From Mycobacterium sp. ACS4054 (lineage in GTDB: Bacteria; Actinomycetota; Actinomycetes; Mycobacteriales; Mycobacteriaceae), in assembly GCF_001667275.1 (NCBI RefSeq), contig NZ_LZHV01000050.1, positions 62,001 to 126,000 of the forward strand: a DNA stretch of 64,000 bases. The letters are read 5' to 3'. This document shows, piece after piece, positions 36,157 through 44,080 of this stretch; the first letter of the stretch is position 1, and each line of letters starts with the position of its first letter. Made by a program: the position numbers and the translations under genes. The notes below the pieces were generated by a model that was not told the origin of the DNA, searched no databases, and worked only from the letters and a program-made list of their open reading frames with translations.

Positions 36157-37314
36157 ATGCGAAGCCGCGCGGCCATCCTCCACGACTACGGCAGCCCGTG
36201 GTCGGTCGAGGAGTTCGAACTGGATCCGCCGAAGGCCGGCGAGGTCCTGGTGCGGCTGGCCGCCACCGGTCTCTGCCATTCCGACGAACACATCCGCCAG
36301 GGCCGCCTCGCCGCGCCACCGGAGACGTTGCGCGCCATGGGATTACCGGCCATGTCTCCGACGATCGGCGGCCACGAGGGATCCGGGGTGGTCGTCGACG
36401 TCGGGCCCGGCGTCGACGGGTTCGCGCCGGGCGATCACGTCGTGACGTCGTTCGTAGCGGTCTGCGGCCGCTGCCGATGGTGCGCCTCGGGGATGGAGTA
36501 CCTGTGCGACACCGGGTCGGGGACGCTCGCGCCGGGCATGCCGACCGACGGCACCTTCCGCCATCACACGCGCGACGGGCGAAACCTCGGCCACGTGTCC
36601 AAGATCGGCGCCTTCGCCGAACACACTGTGGTGGCGGCGAATTCACTGGTGAAGATCGATCCGGGTTTTCCGCTGGTGCCCGCGGCGCTTCTGGCCTGCG
36701 CGGTTCCCACCGGGTACGGCTCGGCGGCGCGGCGAGCCGGGGTGCGCGGCGGCGACACGGTGGTGGTGATCGGCACCGGGGGAATCGGCACCGCGGCCGT
36801 GCAGGGCGCGCGCATCAGCGGCGCGGCCCGCATCGTCGCGGTCGACGTGAGCGACTTCAAGCGCACCTCCGCGATCCGGTTCGGGGCGACCCACACGGCC
36901 GCGACCGCCGCAGACGCGCTCGAGCTGGTGCGGGACCTGACCCGGGGCGTGCTGGCGGATGCGGTGGTCGTCTCCCCCGCCATGATCGGCGACACCGACG
37001 TCGGGGCGGCGCTGGCGCTCACCCGCAAGGGCGGCACGTGCGTGCTGACCGGACTGCCGGCGCCGGCCACGCACTCGATCGCCGTCGCACTGCAGGACTT
37101 CATCCTGATGAACAAGACGTTGTGCGGCACGGTGTTCGGCTCGTGCAACCCCAGGAGCGACGTCGCGCTGCTGGCAACGCTGTACGAGTCGGGTCAGCTA
37201 CTCCTCGACGAGATGATCACCAGACGCTATCGGCTCGACGACATCAACGACGCCTACGCCGACCTGGCCGCCGGCCGCCTGATCCGCGGAGTCATCGACT
37301 TCGGCCTTGCCTAG
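36157..37314 (+). CDS. NDMA-dependent-type zinc alcohol dehydrogenase
   Basis: A 385-residue medium-chain zinc alcohol dehydrogenase of the NDMA-dependent group linked to the cofactor mycofactocin. Catalytic zinc ligands are Cys40 (GLCHSDEH) and His73 (GGHEGSG). Structural zinc Cys are 103, 106, 109 and 117 (CGRCRWC, YLC). The Rossmann motif is VIGTGGIG near 222. Family context: such enzymes hold NAD tightly and need an external acceptor to recycle it, proposed to be mycofactocin. The palindrome upstream links it to the neighbouring monooxygenase cluster. Its last 117 bases overlap the convergent monooxygenase gene. Confidence 0.85.
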   Translation: MRSRAAILHDYGSPWSVEEFELDPPKAGEVLVRLAATGLCHSDEHIRQGRLAAPPETLRAMGLPAMSPTIGGHEGSGVVVDVGPGVDGFAPGDHVVTSFVAVCGRCRWCASGMEYLCDTGSGTLAPGMPTDGTFRHHTRDGRNLGHVSKIGAFAEHTVVAANSLVKIDPGFPLVPAALLACAVPTGYGSAARRAGVRGGDTVVVIGTGGIGTAAVQGARISGAARIVAVDVSDFKRTSAIRFGATHTAATAADALELVRDLTRGVLADAVVVSPAMIGDTDVGAALALTRKGGTCVLTGLPAPATHSIAVALQDFILMNKTLCGTVFGSCNPRSDVALLATLYESGQLLLDEMITRRYRLDDINDAYADLAAGRLIRGVIDFGLA

Positions 37315-38814
37315 CAGCCAGTCCCGCGGCCGCAGGCGCCAGGTCCGCCGCGCATACTCCAGCTCGGTGTACGGCCACTGGGTGACGATGCGCCCGCTGG
37401 GCGACCGGAAGTAGCTGTCGCACTTGGTCCAGATGGTGCGTTCGAGGTCCACGGAAAGACAGTCGTTGTAGCGCTTTTCGGCTTCGGGGCGCACGTCGAC
37501 GTGGCCGCCCTTGCGCGCCACCCCGCTGACCGCGCTGGCGACTAGCCGCGCGCCGGCCTCGAGGATGTAGACGATCGAGTTGCCCCCCTGGTTGGTGTTG
37601 GGGCCATAGAGCATGAAGAAATTCGGGAAGCCGCTCACCGCGACGCCCAGGTACGCGCTCGGGTCGTCGCCCCACCGCTCGTGCAGCCGCCGTCCGCCCG
37701 CCCCGATCACCTCGATGCCCGACAGGTAGCGCGACGTCTCAAACCCCGTCGCCAGCACGATCACGTCGGCGTCCACCGCGCGGCCCGCCGAGGTGAGCAC
37801 CGATGACTCGCCGATCCGCTCGATCGGGTCGGTGATCAGCTCGACGTTGTCCCGCTGCAGCGCGCGGTAGAACTCGTCGCCCAGCAACACCCGCTTGCAC
37901 CGGAACGGGTAGTCCGGCGTCAGCGCGCGGCGCAGCCGATCGTCGGCGACGGTGCGCTCCAAGAACGACGTGGCGACCTGGGTGCGCGTGGTGACCACGG
38001 GGTCGTCGGCGAAGGTCGCCGTGTTGTCGTGCTGGAATTTCCAGATCTGCCACCTGGCGCGGCGCACGGCAAGGGGATTGCGCCGAAACGTCGCCAATTC
38101 GGTTGCGCTGTAGGGGCGATCGTCCTTGGGCACCATCCACGGCGGTGTCCGCTGGAAGACGCTCACGCGATCGGCGATCTTGGCCAGTTCTGGAACCGCC
38201 TGAACCCCGCTCGCGCCCGTGCCGATGACCGCCACCTTCTTGCCCGCCAGGTCGACGTGGTGATCCCACCGCGCGGTGTGCATCAGCGCACCGGTGAATT
38301 CGGTCAGGCCCGCGATGTCCGGAAGCCTGGGCGCGCCGAACAATCCGACGGCGCAGACGACGACGTCCGCGGTCAGGCTGGCGCTCCCGCGCGCGCGGTC
38401 CAGCCGACACTCCCAGGCCCCGCCGGTCCAGCGGAGCGAGCGCACCCGGGTGCCGAGCATCAGATGCCGGCGCAGGTCGAAGTCGTCGGCCACCGATTCG
38501 AGGTAGGCCAGGATCTCGGGTTGGCGGGCGTAGGTGCGGCTCCAGGATGCGTTGGGCGCGAACGAGAACGAGTAGAGATGGCTCTGGATGTCGCACGCGG
38601 CGCCGGGATAGGTGTTGCGCCGCCAGGTGCCGCCGACGCCGTCGTCGCTCTCGATGATCACCAGATCGTCGATGCCGGCCCGGCGTAGCGCGACGGCGGC
38701 GCCGAGGCCACCGAAGCCGGCGCCGATGATGGCCACCCTGGGCGGCCGCCGGCGCCGGGTCGCGGCCCGCAGGCGGCCGACGCCATAGCGCCAGCGGGCC
38801 CGGCGGCTGGTCAC
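37198..38814 (-). CDS. Flavin-containing / Baeyer-Villiger-type monooxygenase
   Basis: A 538-residue flavoprotein monooxygenase. FAD motif IIGAGFGGLG is at about 28-37, the Baeyer-Villiger fingerprint FTGALMHTARWDH near 150, the NADPH motif VIGTGASGVQ near 173, and the ATGFETSRYL motif near 390. It likely inserts oxygen into a ketone to give an ester or lactone, or oxidises a heteroatom. The GTG start overlaps the upstream monooxygenase stop as GTGA, a coupled pair. The final 39 codons lie antisense to the alcohol dehydrogenase 3' end, and the tail (QAAGGQVGVGVVDVVEPI) looks non-conserved, probably from loss of an earlier stop. Confidence 0.86.
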   Translation of the reverse strand: MTSRRARWRYGVGRLRAATRRRRPPRVAIIGAGFGGLGAAVALRRAGIDDLVIIESDDGVGGTWRRNTYPGAACDIQSHLYSFSFAPNASWSRTYARQPEILAYLESVADDFDLRRHLMLGTRVRSLRWTGGAWECRLDRARGSASLTADVVVCAVGLFGAPRLPDIAGLTEFTGALMHTARWDHHVDLAGKKVAVIGTGASGVQAVPELAKIADRVSVFQRTPPWMVPKDDRPYSATELATFRRNPLAVRRARWQIWKFQHDNTATFADDPVVTTRTQVATSFLERTVADDRLRRALTPDYPFRCKRVLLGDEFYRALQRDNVELITDPIERIGESSVLTSAGRAVDADVIVLATGFETSRYLSGIEVIGAGGRRLHERWGDDPSAYLGVAVSGFPNFFMLYGPNTNQGGNSIVYILEAGARLVASAVSGVARKGGHVDVRPEAEKRYNDCLSVDLERTIWTKCDSYFRSPSGRIVTQWPYTELEYARRTWRLRPRDWLLGKAEVDDSADQAAGGQVGVGVVDVVEPIASGDHLVEE

Positions 38815-40604
38815 GGCCCGGCCCCGCGAATCAGATAGCCGTCCAGGTCCCCGCGTGCCCGCCAGGCGCGCAACATGTCGGCGTACTCGGTCGGCGCGCC
38901 GAAGAAGAAGCTGCCCTGCCGAGTCTTGTTGTCCGCCTTGCCTTCCCGGTTGTAGTAGCCGGGGGTGCACGTCTGGGACCGCTCGGCGCTGGCGGCCGAG
39001 CGGGTGACGACGGTGTCCACCCAGGCGGCCTCGGCGGCGGGTGCGGCCTCGACTTCGGTGACGCCATGCTCGAGTGCCCAGGCGATGATCCACGCGGCAT
39101 GGGTGGCCTGCACGTCCAGCAGGTAGGGGAAGTTCACCGTCAGGCCCGCCTGGGCGATGCTCTCGATGAAGCAATTCGGGAAGTTCGTGGTGCACAGGCC
39201 CTGAAAGGTGCGCACCCCGTTGGCCCAGTGATCGGTCAACGACACCCCGTCGCGGCCGATGAGCTCGAACCCGGTGCGGCGGCAGTAGTCGGTGCCCACC
39301 TCGAAACCCGTTGCGAAGATCAGGCAGTCGAGCTCGTAGGGCACGCCGTCGACGACGACGCCGGACTCGGTGATGCGCTGCACCCCGCGACCGCGAGTGT
39401 CGACCAGCGTCACGTTGTCGCGGTTGAACGTGTGCAGATACTCGTCGTGGAAGCAGGGCCGTTTGCAGAAGTACCCGTACCAGGGTTTGAGCGCCTCCGC
39501 GGTGTCCCGGTCGGTGACGATCTCGTCGACCCGCGCCCGGATCTCCTCCATCTTGGCGAAGTCCGCGATTTCGATGTCGCGTCCGCGTTGCGCCGGGTCC
39601 ACGACGCCGTCCCCGTCATGGCGCATCACCGGAAGCTTGCGCGTGATGCTCGTCCAGGCGTCGGCGACGAGGTCCTCCTCCGCCTGGCCGCCGGCGGTGA
39701 GGATCTGGAAGTTCTCGATGCGTTGGCGCTGCCAGCCCGGCCGTAATGTGCTGGCCCACTGCGGATCCGTGGCGCGGTTGGCCCGCACGTCCACCGACGA
39801 CGGCGTGCGCTGGAAGACGTAGAGGCGCCGCGCCGCCCCGGCCAGGTGGGGGACGCACTGGATCGCCGTTGCGCCCGTGCCGATGATGCCGACGCGCTTG
39901 TCGGCGAGATGTTCCAGATTCGCCCCGGTGTAGGCGTAGTCCCACCGGCTGGTGTGGAAGGCGTGCCCGCGGAACGCGCCGATGCCCTCGATGCCGGGCA
40001 GCTTGGGCTTGGCCTGGTAACCGTTGGCCATCGACACGAACCTCGCCCGCATCTCGTCGCCGCGGTCGGTGCGGATGATCCAGCGCGATTGCTGCGCTTC
40101 CCAACGTATCTCGCGCACATCGGTCTGCAGGCACGCGTCGCGGTAGAGGTCGTAGCGCCGGGCGATGCGCTGGCAATGCGCAAAGATCTCGGGTCCCTTG
40201 GCGTACTTCTCGCTGGGGACGTAGCCGAGCTCCTCCAGCAGCGGCATGTACACATAGGACTCGACGTCGCAGGCGATGCCCGGGTAGCGGTTCCAGTACC
40301 ACGTGCCACCCACGTCGGCCGCCCTGTCGATCAGGCGCACGCTCTCGACGCCGAGCTGGCGCAGCCGCACCCCGGTCAACAGCCCGCCGAAGCCGGCGCC
40401 GATGATCGCCACGTCGACGTCGTCGGTCAGCGGCTCGCGGACGAATTGCCCGTCGGCCCAGGGGTCGTCGGCGAAGTGGGCGAACGCGCCCGCGATCTCC
40501 ACATACTGCGCGATGCCATCCGGGCGCAGTCGCCGCGCGCGTTCTTCGGCGTACTTGCGCCGCAGCGCGTCCACGTCGAACGGCACGCCAACTGTCTCAG
40601 TCAC
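38811..40604 (-). CDS. Baeyer-Villiger monooxygenase (cyclohexanone/steroid monooxygenase-like)
   Basis: A 597-residue type I Baeyer-Villiger monooxygenase with the N-terminal extension typical of the larger, steroid or cyclododecanone-type group (FDVDALRRKYAEERARRL). Motifs are IIGAGFGG near 68, GGTWYWNRYPGIACDVES near 103, fingerprint FRGHAFHTSRWD near 212, IIGTGATAIQ near 240 and the ATGFEVGT motif near 430. It would convert a ketone to an ester or lactone using FAD, NADPH and oxygen. It is first in a coupled pair with the second monooxygenase and has the palindromic operator 32 bases upstream, before the TetR gene. Confidence 0.9.
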   Translation of the reverse strand: MTETVGVPFDVDALRRKYAEERARRLRPDGIAQYVEIAGAFAHFADDPWADGQFVREPLTDDVDVAIIGAGFGGLLTGVRLRQLGVESVRLIDRAADVGGTWYWNRYPGIACDVESYVYMPLLEELGYVPSEKYAKGPEIFAHCQRIARRYDLYRDACLQTDVREIRWEAQQSRWIIRTDRGDEMRARFVSMANGYQAKPKLPGIEGIGAFRGHAFHTSRWDYAYTGANLEHLADKRVGIIGTGATAIQCVPHLAGAARRLYVFQRTPSSVDVRANRATDPQWASTLRPGWQRQRIENFQILTAGGQAEEDLVADAWTSITRKLPVMRHDGDGVVDPAQRGRDIEIADFAKMEEIRARVDEIVTDRDTAEALKPWYGYFCKRPCFHDEYLHTFNRDNVTLVDTRGRGVQRITESGVVVDGVPYELDCLIFATGFEVGTDYCRRTGFELIGRDGVSLTDHWANGVRTFQGLCTTNFPNCFIESIAQAGLTVNFPYLLDVQATHAAWIIAWALEHGVTEVEAAPAAEAAWVDTVVTRSAASAERSQTCTPGYYNREGKADNKTRQGSFFFGAPTEYADMLRAWRARGDLDGYLIRGAGP

Positions 40605-40635
40605 GACCCGATCCTCTCGTGGGCCCGACTATATA

Positions 40636-40649
40636 ATCAATCGCTTGAT
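40636..40649. promoter_or_regulatory. Near-palindrome ATCAATCGCTTGAT before the monooxygenase pair
   Basis: This 14-mer differs by one base from the perfect palindrome at 36096-36109. It lies in the 49-base gap between the TetR stop and the monooxygenase start, about 32 bases upstream of the latter, where repressor binding would block transcription. Confidence 0.6.
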
Positions 40650-40653
40650 CATA

Positions 40654-41289
40654 TCAAGGCCGGCCGTGGCCGGCCTGGCTGAACAACGTTCCCCTGATCA
40701 TCTTCTTGGCCGAGTCCAGCGCGGCGTGGTAGTCCCGGGGCGGCGACGTGGCGGCCAGCTCGACCAGCCCATAGATGAGCGCGTACACCGCCTCGACCAC
40801 GCTGTCCCGATCGGCGCGGGCCGGGAGCTCCCCGTTGCGGACGGCTTCGTCGATGACGCCCTCGATGATTTCGCGGAACGCCTGGAATCCCGCGCCGGCC
40901 TCGAGGTGCGGATCCAGCGCGCCGGTGCCCTGCGCGCGGATCACCCACTCGAAGGCGGCGAGGTCGGGATACTCGCGCATCAACCGGCCCGATTCGTCGA
41001 GCACCGCCTCGACGCGGTCGACGGCGCCGCCGGATCCCGCCGCGGCCGCCCGCAGCCTTGGCAGCGCGATGTCGGTTCGCGCCGCGATCGCGGCCTTGAT
41101 CAGTTCGACCTTGTTGGGAAAGTAGTTGTACAGGCTGGCGCTGGTGACGTTCGCGGTGCGGGCGATCTCACGGATGGTGGCGCGGGAGTAGCCCGCCCTG
41201 GCCACACAACGCATGGTGGCCACGATGATTCGCTGACGGGTGTCCTCGCCGCTGGCGCCGACCGGGCGTCCCCGCTGCGCCCGCGTCAC
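40654..41289 (-). CDS. TetR family regulator of the monooxygenase cluster
   Basis: A 211-residue TetR repressor with HTH TIREIARTANVTSASLYNYF at about 32-51 and a ligand domain containing FEWVIRAQGTGALDPHLEAG. It is a clear paralogue of the divergent TetR at 41391: both share GRPVGA, MxCVAxxGYSR and the HTH core. The GTG at 41289 follows GCGGAG by 4 bases and gives a short basic arm before the HTH; longer in-frame forms run across the operator region. It lies upstream of the two monooxygenase genes on the same strand and likely regulates them through the ATCGAT-centred palindromes. Confidence 0.85.
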   Translation of the reverse strand: MTRAQRGRPVGASGEDTRQRIIVATMRCVARAGYSRATIREIARTANVTSASLYNYFPNKVELIKAAIAARTDIALPRLRAAAAGSGGAVDRVEAVLDESGRLMREYPDLAAFEWVIRAQGTGALDPHLEAGAGFQAFREIIEGVIDEAVRNGELPARADRDSVVEAVYALIYGLVELAATSPPRDYHAALDSAKKMIRGTLFSQAGHGRP

Positions 41290-41350
41290 CGTGCTCCGCC
41301 CACTCGCGTGTCCTGTCCGCCGGGCTCTCGAAGCCCGACAACATCGAATA

Positions 41351-41368
41351 TAATCGACTGATCGATTA
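41351..41368. promoter_or_regulatory. Inverted repeat between the paralogous TetR genes
   Basis: TAATCGA (41351-41357) and TCGATTA (41362-41368) are perfect 7-base arms with spacer CTGA. The right half carries the ATCGATT core also found in the palindromes at 36096 and 40636. It sits between the divergent TetR starts at 41289 and 41391 and is a likely autoregulatory operator. Confidence 0.6.
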
Positions 41369-41390
41369 GTCCCGGGTTGCGCGGAGGCAA

Positions 41391-42065
41391 ATGAGCGTTC
41401 TGCCGTCACCGCTGGGGCGCCCGGTGGGCGCCGATGGCGAGCAGACCCGCGCGCGCATCATCGCCGCGGCGATGCAGTGCGTGGCCGAGATGGGCTACTC
41501 CCGCACCACTATTCGCGAGATCGCGCGGGCCGCCGACATGACCAGCGGCAGCCTGTATCACTACTTTCCGAATAAGTCCGAGCTGCTGGACGCCGCCGTC
41601 GAGGAGATCGAGCAAATCGCGCTGCCGCGGCTGCGGGCCGCCGCAGAACGGGCCGACGGCGTGGTCGAACGCCTCGCGGCGGTGTTGGACGAGACGAGCC
41701 GGTTAATGCGCGAGCATCCCCACCTGGCCGCATTCGACCGCGCGGTCCGCGTCGAAAGCAACGAGCACCCGGCGCGCGGGCGCCCGCAGTACCCGGGGCT
41801 GAAAGCGTTGCGCGACATGATCGCCGAGATCCTTCGCGACGCCCGGATGCGGGGCGCGCTGCCGCCCGGCACCGACCCCGGCGCCGCGGCCGACGCGATC
41901 CATGCGCTGGCGCGCGGCCTCACCGAACGCGCCGCCAGCCTGGACGCCGACGCATACGGGGCCACGCTGGTTGCGGCGAAGGAGTTGATCAGTGGGACGC
42001 TGTTCGCGCGCCCAGCGAATCGCCCCAGCTCCACAACGCGACGCCGATCAACACCACATCCTTGA
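41391..42065 (+). CDS. TetR family regulator, paralogue of its divergent neighbour
   Basis: A 224-residue TetR protein with HTH TIREIARAADMTSGSLYHYF at about 38-57. It is closely related to the TetR encoded divergently, which suggests local duplication and possibly shared or competing operators. CGGAGG precedes the ATG by 4 bases. The last 25 codons (ANRPSSTTRRRSTPHP) overlap the convergent DUF417 gene by 77 bases and look like read-on sequence rather than a conserved end. Ligand unknown; a ketone or alcohol from the neighbouring pathway is an inference. Confidence 0.85.
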   Translation: MSVLPSPLGRPVGADGEQTRARIIAAAMQCVAEMGYSRTTIREIARAADMTSGSLYHYFPNKSELLDAAVEEIEQIALPRLRAAAERADGVVERLAAVLDETSRLMREHPHLAAFDRAVRVESNEHPARGRPQYPGLKALRDMIAEILRDARMRGALPPGTDPGAAADAIHALARGLTERAASLDADAYGATLVAAKELISGTLFARPANRPSSTTRRRSTPHP

Positions 42066-42477
42066 GCAGGAACTGGCCGGGCAGCGCCGACAGCACGGGT
42101 ATGCCGCCGGCGTGGCTCGCGACCACCCCGGGCGTGGTGAACAGGAAGCTCAGCGTGCCGAGGAACAGCACCACCGCCAGCGCGCTGCCGATGGCCGACC
42201 CACGCGGCCACACCGGCCGCAGCGCAATGAGAACCGCCGCAACGATTTCCATGGTCCCCAGCAGCCGCGCCACCGCGGTCACGCTCAGCACGTCGTAGAT
42301 CCAGCTCATCAGCGGGCTGTGCTCGATGAGCACGCGGGATTCCATCTTCACGTATTTCCCGAACCCGATCCAGGCCAACACCACGACCAGGCCGTACCGG
42401 CCGACGAGCTGCCCGAGCCGGGTCAACGACTGGGAGTCCGGAAGTATCCTGGCGGCGGCAACGGTGCGGTCGATCAT
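41989..42477 (-). CDS. DUF417 (RclC/YkgB-like) membrane protein
   Basis: A 162-residue inner-membrane protein of the DUF417 family with four hydrophobic segments: LVVVLAWIGFGKYVKM (about 30-45), AVARLLGTMEIVAAVLIAL, IGSALAVVLFLGTLSFLFTTPG and LLKDVVLIGVALWSW. In E. coli the relative RclC belongs to a reactive-chlorine response; whether that holds here is unknown. The ATG follows GGAAGG-type sequence by about 10 bases. Its 3' end overlaps the convergent TetR gene by 77 bases. Confidence 0.83.
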   Translation of the reverse strand: MIDRTVAAARILPDSQSLTRLGQLVGRYGLVVVLAWIGFGKYVKMESRVLIEHSPLMSWIYDVLSVTAVARLLGTMEIVAAVLIALRPVWPRGSAIGSALAVVLFLGTLSFLFTTPGVVASHAGGIPVLSALPGQFLLKDVVLIGVALWSWGDSLGARTASH

Positions 42478-42572
42478 CGAGGAATTTCCTTCCGGCGCTC
42501 AACGATGCTGCGGGGCAATCGCTCCCGATGGATCACGATCGCCGCGGCAATACCGTTCAACCGGGCGGCCGG

Positions 42573-43043
42573 CTATCCCGGGAAGCGATCGCGCAACTGG
42601 GCCAGCGTCGCCTCAATGCCGGCGGCGTTGGCCTTCACCGCGCCGATCAGCTGGTAGTAATTCACCGCGTTCTTGACCGCTCCGGCGTCGTGATAGTCGA
42701 ACGTCTCGGTGACGCGGGTGCGGGTCGGCGAAAGCGCCTCGAATTCCCACCGCCACCGGTGGCCGAGCGGGTGGCGCCATTCGACCAGTTCGTTCGGTTT
42801 GAGGGCCGTCACCGTGCTGGTGATGCGATACGGCAGGCCGTACATCTTCATATTGGTCGAAAACTTCGACCCCACAACCATTTCCGGCGGCACTTTGATG
42901 TTGTCCCGGACGGTGCCCGACCCGTCCAGTTCGCTGTGCCGGCGGGGATCTGCGGCCATCGCGTACAGCTCGGCGGCCGGCGCGGCCACTTCGACCGACC
43001 GGCTTACCTGTCGTGGACCCGCGTCGACAACGGTGACGGTCAT
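42573..43043 (-). CDS. SRPBCC (polyketide cyclase/START-like) family protein
   Basis: A 156-residue SRPBCC-fold protein. The usual pattern is visible: [20 protein letters not shown] at the N terminus, [10 protein letters not shown], then [20 protein letters not shown] and a long C-terminal helix ([20 protein letters not shown]). Its ligand is unknown. AAAGGA is 7 bases before the ATG. It is divergent from the frameshifted SDR, with an 8-base-arm inverted repeat between them, and 95 bases upstream of the DUF417 gene on the same strand. Confidence 0.82.
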   Translation of the reverse strand: MTVTVVDAGPRQVSRSVEVAAPAAELYAMAADPRRHSELDGSGTVRDNIKVPPEMVVGSKFSTNMKMYGLPYRITSTVTALKPNELVEWRHPLGHRWRWEFEALSPTRTRVTETFDYHDAGAVKNAVNYYQLIGAVKANAAGIEATLAQLRDRFPG

Positions 43044-43071
43044 GTTCTTTCCTTTCGGCTGTCCGGCGGCG

Positions 43072-43100
43072 TCGACTCGACGCTACGCTCGCCGAGTCGA
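43072..43100. promoter_or_regulatory. Inverted repeat in the SRPBCC/SDR divergent gap
   Basis: TCGACTCG (43072-43079) and CGAGTCGA (43093-43100) are perfect 8-base arms with a 13-base spacer, so half-sites are 21 bases apart. The position between divergent genes suggests an operator, although a hairpin is also possible. Confidence 0.4.
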
Positions 43101-43185
43101 ATTCAGAACACCGGAATTGCCCCCGCCTGGCCGGGGGCCGCGGTGGGCGCGACGCGGAGCCCACGCCGAGAGGAGCAAACAGCCA

Positions 43186-44006
43186 ATGACTCAATCGATT
43201 TCGGGAAAGGTGGCGCTGATCACCGGCGCCGCGCGGGGACAGGGCCGCGCGCACGCGGCACGGCTGTCCGCCGAAGGCGCCGACATCATCGCGGTGGATA
43301 TCGCCGGGCCGTTGCCACCGAGCGTTCCCTACGACTCCCCGACCGAGGATGACCTGGCCGAGACGGCCCGGTTGGTGCAAGCCAACGGCAAACGGGTCAT
43401 CCCCGCAGCGGTCGACATCCGGGACTTGGACGCGCTCAAAGACGCCGTCGACCGCGCGGTCGGGGAGCTGGGCCGGCTCGACATCATCGTCGCCAATGCC
43501 GGGATCTGCAGCCCGCGCCCTGGGACCAAATCACCGCGGAGGCATTCCGCGACACCATCGACACCAACGTGACGGGTACCTGGAACACGGTGATGGCCGG
43601 CGCTCGGCACATCGTCGACGGCGGTCGCGGCGGGTCGATCATCCTCATTGGATCGGCGGCCGGCATCAACATGCAGTCGTTCATGATCCACTACACGGCG
43701 AGCAAGCACGCCGTCGTCGGGATGGCGCGCGCGTTCGCCGCCGAGCTCGGCCGGTACAACATCCGCGTCAACAGCCTCAACCCCGGGGCGGTGGCCACAC
43801 CGATGGGCACCGGGCGCATGCGTGAAGCCCTGCACGCGGCCGCCGACAGCTACCCGCACCTGCGCGGGCTGCACAAGCCGCTGTTGCCCGAGGGCACGGC
43901 CCAGCCGGAGGACATCGCCGACGCGGTCGCCTGGCTGGCCTCCGACCAGTCCCGCCTGGTCACGGCCAGCCAGGTTTCGGTCGACATCGGCGTGGGCTAC
44001 GTCTGA
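43186..44006 (+). pseudogene. Mycofactocin-coupled-type SDR, frameshifted
   Basis: The first part reads as an SDR of the mycofactocin-coupled family (TIGR03971 type): TGAARGQGRAHAARL at about 13-27, then DIAGPLPPSVPYDSPTEDDL, and IIVANAGIC near 105. The frame then fails and ends at a TGA at 43570. From 43518 another frame continues without a gap as PWDQITAEAFRDTIDTNVTG and on through YTASK to a normal C terminus at 44006. One missing base within 43513-43518, probably a G in a GC run, explains it. Together the parts give about 274 residues, the family norm. It could be a true mutation or a sequencing error. Confidence 0.85.
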
Positions 44007-44080
44007 GGCCGCGGGCAAAGCGCATCGCGGATCACCCAAACCGTTGCCGCTATCGCTCCCGATCGATATGGTCGCCGGTC

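Noticed and set aside
43191..43200. TCAATCGATT at the start of the SDR as a fourth regulon operator
   Set aside because: It lies inside codons 2-5 of the gene and matches only 10 of 14 positions, so coincidence with coding sequence is likely.
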